A stretch of DNA of 19,983 nt from the NCBI GenBank assembly GCA_002316795.1, contig DCEE01000054.1, positions 36,522 to 56,504 on the forward strand, given 5' to 3'. This stretch comes from Synergistaceae bacterium UBA1037 (GTDB lineage: Bacteria > Synergistota > Synergistia > Synergistales > Synergistaceae). Positions 12,782 to 19,983 of the stretch are shown here, piece by piece (position 1 is the first letter of the stretch; each line of letters starts with the position of its first letter). The translations under genes were made by a program, and so were the position numbers. The notes under the pieces are model-generated. The model had not been told where the DNA came from and ran no database searches. It saw only the letters and a list, made by a program, of their open reading frames with translations.

Positions 12782-14575
12782 ATGGCAACTTTCAGAAGCC
12801 ACGTGCTCGTCTGCGGAGGAACAGGATGCACCTCAGGAGGATCCGACAAGGTCCTTGAGACCCTTCGCGAAGGGATCAAGGCCAACGGACTCGACAAGGA
12901 GATCACTGTCGTACAGACGGGCTGTCATGGGATGTGCGAGGCCGGCCCCATCGTGATCGTATACCCGGAAGGAACTTTCTACACCCACATAAAGCCACAG
13001 GATGCGAAAGAGATTGTAGCTGAACACCTCCTCAAGGGAAGGGTCGTTGAACGCCTGCTCTATAAGGAAGCTATGCACTCAGAGGCAGTCCCCCATTACA
13101 AAGAACTCCCGTTCTACAGCAAGCAGGTAAGGCTGACGCTGCGCAACTGCGGATACATCGATCCCGATTCACTTGAAGAATATGTGGCACGCGACGGATA
13201 CCAGGCCCTTGCGAAGGTGCTTACCGAAAAAACGCCTGAACAGGTAGTCGAAGACATGAAGGCTTCCGGCCTTCGCGGGCGCGGCGGCGGCGGATTTTCC
13301 ACAGGGATGAAGTGGATGTTCTGCGCCAAATCACCCGGACCCAAAAAATATGTAATATGCAACGCCGACGAAGGCGACCCCGGTGCATTCATGGACCGTT
13401 CCCTCCTTGAGGGCGACCCCCACGCGATCCTTGAGGGTATGGCGATCGGAGCTTACGCAATGGGCGCTGACGAAGGCTACATTTACTGCCGCGCCGAGTA
13501 CCCGCTCGCGATAAAGAGGCTCCTAAAGTCGATAACCGATGCCGAAGAGGCCGGACTCCTTGGTGAAAACATCCTCGGCACAGGCTTCAACTTCACCCTC
13601 CACGTAAAGGAAGGCGCGGGAGCATTCGTATGCGGAGAAGAAACCGCTCTGATGAACTCCATCGAAGGCAAACGCGGCATGCCGCGTCCACGCCCCCCAT
13701 TCCCGGCAATAAAGGGTCTCTGGGAAAAGCCCTCCAATATAAATAACGTTGAAACCTGGGCAAACGTGGCACAGATAATGTTCCACGGCCCGGAATGGTA
13801 CGCAAACTACGGTTACGATAAATCCCGCGGCACAAAGGTCTTCGCCCTTACAGGCAAGGTCAACAACACCGGACTTGTGGAAGTCCCTATGGGAACCACG
13901 ATCCGTGAAGTCGTCTTCGACATAGGCGGCGGCATAATCGGAGGCAAGAAGTTTAAGGCGGTACAGATTGGCGGACCTTCCGGCGGATGCCTCACAGAAC
14001 AGCACCTCGACCTCCCGATCAGCTATGAATCACTTACAGCTGCGGGAGCGATCATGGGTTCGGGCGGACTGGTCGTTGTCGACGAAGATACATGCATGGT
14101 CGACATGGCCAGGTTCTTCCTTGAATTCACACAGCGCGAATCCTGCGGAAAATGCATCCCCTGCCGCGAAGGCACCAAAAAGATGCTCGACATCCTCATC
14201 CGAATCACCGAAGGCAAGGGACGCGAAGAAGACATCGAAAACCTCATTTACCTTGGGACGCAGATCAAGACTGCTTCCCTCTGCGGCCTTGGCCAGACAG
14301 CTCCCAACCCGGTGCTTACGACCCTGCGCTACTTCAGGCACGAATATGAGGCGCACATAAGGGAGAAGAGATGCCCTGCAGGAGCATGCAAGGCGCTTAT
14401 TACCATTAAGATCGATCCTGCCAAGTGCGTCGGCTGCACAAAGTGCACAAAGGCCTGCCCGGTAAACGCGATAGCAGGGACCGTGAAGCAGCCGCATGTC
14501 ATCGACCAGGACAAGTGCATCAAGTGCGGAGCATGCGTCGAAGTCTGCCCCTTCAAGGCTATAGACAAGAAATAG
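12782..14575 (+). CDS. NuoF-like flavin/NAD subunit of the formate dehydrogenase complex
   Basis: 597 residues, co-linear with HydB at 8453-10243 and with all the same functional elements. These are an N-terminal [2Fe-2S] (C11, C16, C48, C52), the FMN/NADH domain with GRGGGGFSTGMKW and GAFVCGEETAL, the SCGKCIPCREG [4Fe-4S] site, a CPAGAC pair, and a C-terminal two-cluster ferredoxin beginning CVGCTKCTKACP. It should accept or deliver electrons to NAD(H), and perhaps ferredoxin, for FdhA. It corresponds to HylB/FdsB-type subunits; the extra ferredoxin domains make it HydB-like rather than the shorter FdsB. AGGAGG precedes the ATG, and fdhA follows after 17 bases. Divergence from HydB looks moderate, consistent with duplication of a complete module. 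Confidence 0.94.
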   Translation: MATFRSHVLVCGGTGCTSGGSDKVLETLREGIKANGLDKEITVVQTGCHGMCEAGPIVIVYPEGTFYTHIKPQDAKEIVAEHLLKGRVVERLLYKEAMHSEAVPHYKELPFYSKQVRLTLRNCGYIDPDSLEEYVARDGYQALAKVLTEKTPEQVVEDMKASGLRGRGGGGFSTGMKWMFCAKSPGPKKYVICNADEGDPGAFMDRSLLEGDPHAILEGMAIGAYAMGADEGYIYCRAEYPLAIKRLLKSITDAEEAGLLGENILGTGFNFTLHVKEGAGAFVCGEETALMNSIEGKRGMPRPRPPFPAIKGLWEKPSNINNVETWANVAQIMFHGPEWYANYGYDKSRGTKVFALTGKVNNTGLVEVPMGTTIREVVFDIGGGIIGGKKFKAVQIGGPSGGCLTEQHLDLPISYESLTAAGAIMGSGGLVVVDEDTCMVDMARFFLEFTQRESCGKCIPCREGTKKMLDILIRITEGKGREEDIENLIYLGTQIKTASLCGLGQTAPNPVLTTLRYFRHEYEAHIREKRCPAGACKALITIKIDPAKCVGCTKCTKACPVNAIAGTVKQPHVIDQDKCIKCGACVEVCPFKAIDKK

Positions 14576-14592
14576 GAATGAGGTGAGATAAT

Positions 14593-17286
14593 ATGGCCAA
14601 CGCAATAATAAATGGGAAAAAAGTAGAGTTCCAGCCCGGCATGACCATCCTTCAGGCTGCCAGGGCAGCGAATATTTACATTCCGGTCCTCTGCGAGCAT
14701 CCCGCTCTTGAAATAGCGGGTGCATGCAGAGTCTGTCTGGTGGAGGTCGAAAACAACCCGAAGCTTCAGACGGCATGCTCGACTCCAATAATGGATGGAA
14801 TGGTTATTGATTCCAATACCGAAAAAGTCCGTGCTGCCCGTAAGGCAGTAATTGAGCTTCTGCTCATCCGTCATCCCCTCGACTGCTTCAGCTGCAGCAG
14901 CAACGGAAAGTGTGAACTCCAGGCGATAGCATATGATCTCGGCATAGAGAAGTCACCCTTCTGGGAAGAGGGCGACACCTGCAAGGATCATAAGCTCGAC
15001 GACAGCAACCCATTCTATATCCGCGACCTTAACAAGTGCATCCTTTGCGGACGCTGCATAAGGGTATGCGACAAGCACTCCCAGTATCATGCAATAGACT
15101 TCCAGAACCGCGGCATAAAGACGGCAGTCCAGCCCCCTGTAGGAAGAGGACTGGAAGAATCGGACTGCACATTCTGCGGCCAGTGCGTTGCAGTATGCCC
15201 CGTCGGTGCACTTTATGAGAAACCGGCTGCAGGCAAGGGGCGTCCGTGGGAGCTCAAAACCACCAAGACAGTATGCACATACTGCGGAGTGGGCTGTGAA
15301 CTTCTCGTCCAGGTAAACGAGAGGACGGGCAAGATCGCAAACGTTACTTCAGACCACACGAATATGGATTCCCTCAACAAGGGCCGTACCTGCGTAAAGG
15401 GCCGTTTCTCATGGGAGTTCGTAAACCATCCCGACAGGCTTACAACGCCTCTCATCAAGGAAAACGGAGAATTCCGCAAGGCGACCTGGGATGAGGCTCT
15501 CGACAAGATAGCGGAAGGTCTCAAGGCAAACATGGGCAAGACCGGATTCTTCTCCTCAGCCCGCTGCACCAATGAAGACAACTATCTCATGCAGAGGTTC
15601 GCAAGGGAGGTGATGGGCACAAATAACGTAGACCACTGTGCCCATCTCTGACACTCCGCAACAGTTGCAGGTCTCGGTGAGACCTTCGGAAGCGGAGCAA
15701 TGACAAACGATTTTGAATCCATCAAACATGCCGATACCATAATGGTGATCGGTTCCAACACGACTGAAGCGCACCCTGTCGTTGGCATGATGATAAAAGA
15801 GCAGGTCCGTAAGGGTGCAAAGCTCATCGTCTGTGACCCGCGCAGGATCGAACTTCACGATCTCGCTGCAGTCAAGATCCAGCAGAGAAGCGGTTCTGAC
15901 GTAGCGCTCCTCAACGGCATGATGAACGTCATCCTTGCCGAAAACCTCCATGACCCCAAGTTTATCGAAGAGAGAGTGGAGAAATTTGAGGAACTTAAGG
16001 CCATGGTCCAGAAGTATACACCTGAGTATGTAGAGGGCATTACAGGCGTCCCTGCAGGGACGATCCGTGAAGCCGCCCGCCTCTATGCTTCGGGACCAAA
16101 CTCAGCGCTTTACTACACTATGGGCATCACACAGCATACGACCGGCACCAACAACGTCCGCAGCTGCTGTAACCTGGCGCTTCTCTGCGGAATGCTGGGC
16201 CGTCCCGGGACAGGAGTGAACCCGCTCCGCGGACAGAACAACGTCCAGGGCGCATGCGACATGGGATGCCTCCCCGCGACGCTCCCGGGCTACCTGAAGG
16301 TGGGTCTGCCCGCCGCTGCGGAAAAGATCGAAGCTCTCTGGGGATGCAAGATACCTGAAGAGGGAAAAGTCGGACTCTCTGTCGCAACAATGATGGAAGC
16401 TGCATCGAAGGGCGAACTTAAGGCACTATACATCATGGGTGAAAACCCAATGGTAACTGACGCGGACACGAACCACGTCTCTCACGCCCTTGACAAGCTG
16501 GATTTCCTCGTAGTACAGGATATATTCCTTACGGAGACCGCTCAGAAGGCGGATGTAGTTCTCCCTGCAGCCTGCTGGCCCGAAAAACCCGGCACATGCA
16601 CCAATACGACCCGCGCGGTACAGCTTCTCCGCAAAGCGGTGGAAGCACCGGGCGAGGCAAGGGAAGACTGGACTGTATTCGTGGAACTTGCAAAGCGCTT
16701 CGGACACGAATGGGGCTTCGAAACAGCATCTGACGTCTTTGACGACATTGCGAAGTTCAACCCGGCTTATGCGGGCATGAGCCACGAGCGTCTTGACAAG
16801 GGATATCTGCAGTGGCCCTGTCCGACACCGGAGCATCCCGGAACGCCCAACCTTCACACGGCTAAATTTGCAAGGCCCAACGGAATGGCGACATTCTCAC
16901 CCTGCGAGTGGGCTGCACCGCACGAATGGCCGGACGAGGAATATCCGTTCATCGCAACAACGGGACGCAACCTCTTCCACTACCATTCAGGCTCAATGAG
17001 CCGCAGGGGCGCATCGGGCAAATACGTCAAAGAACTCTACATTGAGGTCAACCCCGTTGACGCCGCTGCAATGGGCGTAAGCGAAGGCGAGAAAGTGACA
17101 GTGGCATCGCGCCGCGGAGAAGTAACAGGCGCAGCGAAGATAACCGACAGGGTACCGGAGAAGATGGTATTCCTGCCCTTCCACTTCGGAGAAGCTTCAG
17201 CAAACCTGCTGACAGCTTCAGTGTGGGATCCAACTTCTGAGACCCCCGCATTTAAGGTCAGCGCAGTAAAAGTATCCAAGGCATAA
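14593..17286 (+). CDS. fdhA: Selenocysteine formate dehydrogenase, NuoG-fused catalytic subunit (read through UGA)
   Basis: An 897-residue enzyme interconverting formate and CO2 at a molybdenum or tungsten bis-pterin centre. N-terminal half as in NuoG/HydA: [2Fe-2S] (C34, C45, C48, C62), His-ligated [4Fe-4S] (H94, C98, C101, C107), and a two-cluster ferredoxin (C149-C159, C192-C202). Next is the [4Fe-4S] of the pterin enzyme (C228, C231, C235, C267), the catalytic domain and a C-terminal dinucleotide-binding domain (about 770-890). Codon 353 is TGA (15649-15651) in the context DHCAHL-U-HSATVAGL, the FdhF-type active site; the frame continues without another stop to TAA at 17286. Without selenocysteine it would look like two genes. 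Length and layout match Moorella-type FdhA. The ribosome site is GAGGTGA. Metal and direction are not determined by sequence. Confidence 0.95.
15649..15697 (+). promoter_or_regulatory. Selenocysteine UGA codon and bacterial SECIS hairpin
   Basis: The in-frame TGA (15649-15651) is followed at once by a two-tier stem-loop. The outer stem is CTCCGC (15654-15659) with GCGGAG (15692-15697); the apical stem is GGTCTC (15670-15675) with GAGACC (15679-15684) and a GGT loop. The loop starts 24 bases after the UGA and begins with G, as bacterial SECIS elements require for SelB binding. The stretch GTTGCAGGTCT also occurs in the E. coli fdhF element. Confidence 0.85.
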
Positions 17287-17309
17287 AGAGCCTAAGCAAT
17301 ATAAATTAA

Positions 17310-17333
17310 GGGGCGGATAATATATTCCGCCCC
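17310..17333 (+). terminator. GC hairpin between fdhA and the formate channel gene
   Basis: GGGGCGGA (17310-17317) pairs with TCCGCCCC (17326-17333) across an 8-base AT loop. The sequence after it lacks a T-run, so it may be a partial terminator or a 3'-end-protecting hairpin that sets different mRNA levels for the two sides of the operon. Confidence 0.5.
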
Positions 17334-17363
17334 ATTACAATAATAACGGAGGCGTTTTAAGAA

Positions 17364-18197
17364 ATGAATTTCAAACCACCTGTAGAAATAGCAAAGACTG
17401 CCTGTACAGTAGCTAAAGCTAAGACAAGCATGTCAGTAAAAGCGATGCTGGTAATGGGCTTCCTTGCCGGAGCTTATATAGCTTTCGGCGGCTTTTTGAT
17501 GACGACTGTTACTCAGGACGTAGCCCAGTATGCCGGCGTAGGGATCTCAAAGATGCTGGGTGGGATGGTGTTTGCCCTTGGACTTATGCTCGTCATCGTT
17601 GGCGGAGCAGAACTCTTTACGGGAAACTGTCTTATGCCGCTTGGTATGCTGAACGGATGCGCATCTTTCCAGGGTGTGCTTAAAAACTGGACCGTAGTCT
17701 ACATCGCAAACCTCCTCGGATCTATCTTCCTTGCGTGGATGATCTACAACACAGGACTTGCCACAGGAGCAACGGGTGCCAACGCTCTCAAGATCGCTGT
17801 TGCGAAGGTAAATCTTCCAATGAGCCAGATGTTGTTCAGGGGAGTCCTCTGCAACTGGCTGGTCGTCATGGCTGTCTGGATGTCCTTCTCAGCAATGGAT
17901 GTAATAAGCAAATACATCTGCTGCCTCATCCCGATCTCAGGATTCGTTACGATGGGATTTGAACACAGCGTCGCAAACATGTACTTCATAGCACTTGGCA
18001 TGTTCATAAAGGGCGGAGACGCCGCAACAGTCGAACTTGCAGCGGTCGCTCCGGACAAGCTTGCGGCCCTCACAATGGGAGGCTACTGGGGAAACATCAT
18101 CCCTGTGACCATCGGAAATATGGTCGGTGGCATCCTGTTTGTGGCAGTTCTTTACTACATGGTGTTCTCAGGAGCTCTTGACGAACCCAAAGCATAA
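17364..18197 (+). CDS. focA: Formate/nitrite transporter family channel
   Basis: A 277-residue inner-membrane protein of the FNT family with six predicted helices; members form pentamers and conduct formate or related anions. Family marks are GGAELFTGN (80-88, after helix 2), the broken-helix PLGMLNG region, and GFEHSVANMYF (198-208), which carries the conserved pore histidine H201. The length is typical. It lies 77 bases after fdhA, so formate is the likely substrate, either exporting formate made from CO2 or importing it. Nitrite or hydrosulfide members exist, so the specificity is inferred from context. GGAGG stands 11 bases before the ATG, a rather long spacing. Confidence 0.92.
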   Translation: MNFKPPVEIAKTACTVAKAKTSMSVKAMLVMGFLAGAYIAFGGFLMTTVTQDVAQYAGVGISKMLGGMVFALGLMLVIVGGAELFTGNCLMPLGMLNGCASFQGVLKNWTVVYIANLLGSIFLAWMIYNTGLATGATGANALKIAVAKVNLPMSQMLFRGVLCNWLVVMAVWMSFSAMDVISKYICCLIPISGFVTMGFEHSVANMYFIALGMFIKGGDAATVELAAVAPDKLAALTMGGYWGNIIPVTIGNMVGGILFVAVLYYMVFSGALDEPKA

Positions 18198-18208
18198 AAC
18201 AGCCGATC

Positions 18209-18904
18209 ATGAAACCACTCCTTCATAACAAGACCCCGGAATTTACCCCGGTCGGCAGCACAGCACACAAGGAGCGCCTCCACGCTTCGCTGCTTCTGCT
18301 GGCCGGTGGACGGGGCTCAAGAATGGGTGGCAGAAATAAGCTTTACCTTGAGCTCGAGGGTTCCCTCCTTATAGAGGGTACCCTCGAGATAGTTGCACCC
18401 CTCTTCAGAGAGGTCATCATGCTCGTTGCTCCGGGAGAATCATCGGTGGTAAACGAGGCACTTTCACCCCTTATCAAAAGATGGGAAATTTCCGTAGTTG
18501 AGGACAGGGTACCCTCAAGGGGGCCGCTGGAAGGCCTTTATAACGGCCTTTCAGGGATGAAAGAGGAGTGGGGGTTCCTTCTGGGATGTGATATGCCTAC
18601 CCCGGATCCGGAGGTAATAATTGGAATGAGCTGCTTCCGCAGCATAAACAATGACGCTGTCGTGGCAGAGAGGCTTGGATTCCTTGAGCCTCTGCACGCT
18701 TTCTACCGCAGGAGCTGCATCGGGCCGGTCTCTGATGCAATAAGCCGCGGAGACAGGAAGATCAAGCACTTTTACAGAGACATAAGGCTCACCGTTATCA
18801 ACGAAAACAAACTGAAAGAGCTCGGAGATGACGGAAGCTCATTTTTCAACCTCAACACACCGCACGATGTGGAAAAAATGATACTCAGCCAGGAAGTGAG
18901 ATAA
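18209..18904 (+). CDS. mobA: Molybdenum cofactor guanylyltransferase (MobA-like)
   Basis: A 231-residue nucleotidyltransferase of the GT-A fold, which joins GMP to molybdopterin to give the guanine dinucleotide cofactor used by FdhA. The nucleotide-binding signature is LLAGGRGSRMGGRNKL (30-45); VEDRVPSRGPLEGLYNGL (97-114) and the metal-binding GCDMP (126-130) follow, with a C-terminal NLNTPHDVE typical of MobA. There are about 27 extra residues before the core, and ATG at 18209 has no clear ribosome site, so it may be translated by coupling to focA, 11 bases upstream. No better in-frame ATG, GTG or TTG lies before the core. MocA-type or other sugar-nucleotidyltransferases are less likely given the neighbours. 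Confidence 0.85.
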   Translation: MKPLLHNKTPEFTPVGSTAHKERLHASLLLLAGGRGSRMGGRNKLYLELEGSLLIEGTLEIVAPLFREVIMLVAPGESSVVNEALSPLIKRWEISVVEDRVPSRGPLEGLYNGLSGMKEEWGFLLGCDMPTPDPEVIIGMSCFRSINNDAVVAERLGFLEPLHAFYRRSCIGPVSDAISRGDRKIKHFYRDIRLTVINENKLKELGDDGSSFFNLNTPHDVEKMILSQEVR

Positions 18905-18906
18905 CA

Positions 18907-19452
18907 ATGAAAGAACTTGCAGACGGTTTCAGGTGTTTCGCGGCAAAAGCAGACTCAAAATTTTACAGCAGCCTCATTGCAGGACAGCATCCGCATACCA
19001 TGATGATCTCCTGCAGCGACAGCAGGATAATTCCGGAACATATATTCGATGCAAAACCAGGTGAGATCTTCGTCCTCAGGAACGTCGGAAACCTTGCCAG
19101 AACAGAGGAATCTTCCGTACGGGCATGCATTGATTACGCTGTAAAACACCTCAAGGTAGAAAGGATCGCCGTTCTTGCCCACAACCAGTGCGGAGCAGTA
19201 AAGGCGACGGAAGACAAAGAATATCTGGACACAGAGGGACTGAGAAAATGGCTTGAACAGGAAGAATATACCGGATCTGACCTTGAGGAAGCCGAGAAGG
19301 CCCAGGCAGTTCGTCAGCTTGCAAAGTTAAGAGAGTACCCGACCGTCAGGGAAGCGACGGAGGCAGGCAGGCTTGAACTTTGCGCATTCTACTTCCATCT
19401 CGAACCTATCTCGATGGAAACATACCGGGACGGAGAATGGCATCTCATCTGA
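18907..19452 (+). CDS. Beta-class carbonic anhydrase
   Basis: 181 residues; interconverts CO2 and bicarbonate in the cytoplasm. Zinc ligands are C36 in CSDSR (36-40, with the D38/R40 catalytic pair), H92 and C95 in AHNQCGAVKA. The GEIFVLRNVGN segment (52-62) and the C-terminal LELCAFYFHLEPISM strands are typical of the family. The start is 2 bases after mobA, so the genes are surely co-transcribed. Its place behind formate dehydrogenase and a formate channel suggests it supplies or removes CO2 for FdhA. Confidence 0.92.
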   Translation: MKELADGFRCFAAKADSKFYSSLIAGQHPHTMMISCSDSRIIPEHIFDAKPGEIFVLRNVGNLARTEESSVRACIDYAVKHLKVERIAVLAHNQCGAVKATEDKEYLDTEGLRKWLEQEEYTGSDLEEAEKAQAVRQLAKLREYPTVREATEAGRLELCAFYFHLEPISMETYRDGEWHLI

Positions 19453-19498
19453 TCTGAAAATCCCAGCCCCTTCTGCAATTTTAATATGTATTGACTAT

Positions 19499-19523
19499 CC
19501 CTGTCCTCCCTGTACCGACAGGG
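19499..19523. repeat. Small inverted repeat before the rubrerythrin-like gene
   Basis: CCCTGT (19499-19504) pairs with ACAGGG (19518-19523), 13 bases apart, ending 10 bases before the ribosome site of the next gene. It may be a leader hairpin or an operator. No T-run follows, so it does not clearly terminate the preceding operon. Confidence 0.35.
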
Positions 19524-19544
19524 TAAAAAGAGAGGAGAGCAAAA

Positions 19545-19983
19545 ATGAAAAATTACAAAGAAATATTGAAAATGGCAGTTGGAAACGAAGTCGAGGCATA
19601 CGAGTTCTACCGGGATGCCGCGGCAAAAATGAAAGATCCCGCAATGAAAAAAACCTTTCAGGAGCTTGCGGACGAGGAATCCGGCCACAAGGTCCTTCTT
19701 GAGGGTTACCTCAGCAATGAAATGAAAGATATGAAGTTCAGCGAAGAGAAGGATTACAAAGTCGCTGAGACTGTCGAAGCCCCCCAGGCACTTTCCACCG
19801 ATATGGCATTCAAGGATGCCATCGCCCTTGCAATGAAAAAGGAACAGGAAGCAATGGAGATGTACCGGCTGTTTGCTGATGCAAGTGAGGAAGCCAAACA
19901 GAAGGAGACCTTCCTTGAGCTGGCGAAGATGGAAAAGGGACACAAGGTACGCCTCGAAGGTATCTACACCGACATAGCGTTTA
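19545..19983 (+). CDS. Rubrerythrin-like diiron protein (partial, runs off the window)
   Basis: The first 146 residues of a ferritin-like four-helix protein; the frame is open at the window end. It has two E-x-x-Y helices and two E-x-x-H ligand pairs: NEVEAYEFY with EESGHK near 47-52, and KEQEAMEMY with MEKGHK near 130-136. This arrangement matches the rubrerythrin-family diiron domain, which removes peroxide in anaerobes or acts as an electron-transfer/iron protein. Whether a rubredoxin domain follows is beyond the window. The start is ATG at 19545 with GGAG upstream. It lies 92 bases after the carbonic anhydrase gene and may have its own promoter. Confidence 0.85.
   Translation, partial: MKNYKEILKMAVGNEVEAYEFYRDAAAKMKDPAMKKTFQELADEESGHKVLLEGYLSNEMKDMKFSEEKDYKVAETVEAPQALSTDMAFKDAIALAMKKEQEAMEMYRLFADASEEAKQKETFLELAKMEKGHKVRLEGIYTDIAF

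Noticed and set aside
15649..15651. The TGA as a true stop or frameshift that makes fdhA a pseudogene
   Set aside because: It sits at the known selenocysteine position, the frame is the same on both sides, and a SECIS-like hairpin follows.
1..19983. CRISPR array, insertion sequence or defence system
   Set aside because: No regularly spaced direct repeats, transposase or defence-type genes were seen anywhere in the window.

Overview
The window comes from a strictly fermentative anaerobe. The evidence is a multi-subunit [FeFe]-hydrogenase, a selenocysteine formate dehydrogenase, a formate channel and a rubrerythrin-like protein. Gene style and content (moderate GC, strong GGAGG ribosome sites, NAD-linked HydABC plus a NuoG-fused FdhA) fit Synergistota best, with Clostridia as the alternative. 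This placement is inference; no taxonomic marker was read.

Left part (1-6656, all genes on the minus strand): a gene-poor AT-rich end, a tRNA-Arg(CCU), a PLP aminotransferase, and a set of small envelope genes: a PDZ protein, an exported protein with an apparent internal duplication, and a membrane-anchored TPR protein. Then come a histidine phosphatase, a small cupin and another exported protein. Intrinsic terminators close the aminotransferase, exported-protein and hydrogenase units.

Core (6682-17286): two divergent, paralogous redox operons separated by a 761-base regulatory region. The minus-strand operon is NuoE-like hydC, a thioredoxin-fold [2Fe-2S] ferredoxin, NuoF-like hydB and the [FeFe]-hydrogenase hydA. 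The plus-strand operon repeats the first three genes in the same order and size, then replaces hydA with a 897-residue formate dehydrogenase. FdhA has the same NuoG-like iron-sulfur N-terminus as HydA and an in-frame UGA at codon 353, followed by a SECIS-like hairpin. The same NAD/flavin electron-transfer module is therefore attached once to H2 and once to formate/CO2.

Right part (17364-19983, plus strand): a formate/nitrite-family channel, a MobA-like molybdenum cofactor guanylyltransferase, a beta-carbonic anhydrase and a partial rubrerythrin-like diiron protein. The first three form a logical tail to the formate dehydrogenase operon: formate transport, cofactor finishing and CO2/bicarbonate supply. 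Together the core and tail describe a soluble system that could exchange electrons between NADH, ferredoxin, H2 and formate/CO2.

The divergent intergenic region carries a 30-bp dyad, a Rex-like site and a folded leader just ahead of the formate dehydrogenase operon. These are the least explained signals in the window.
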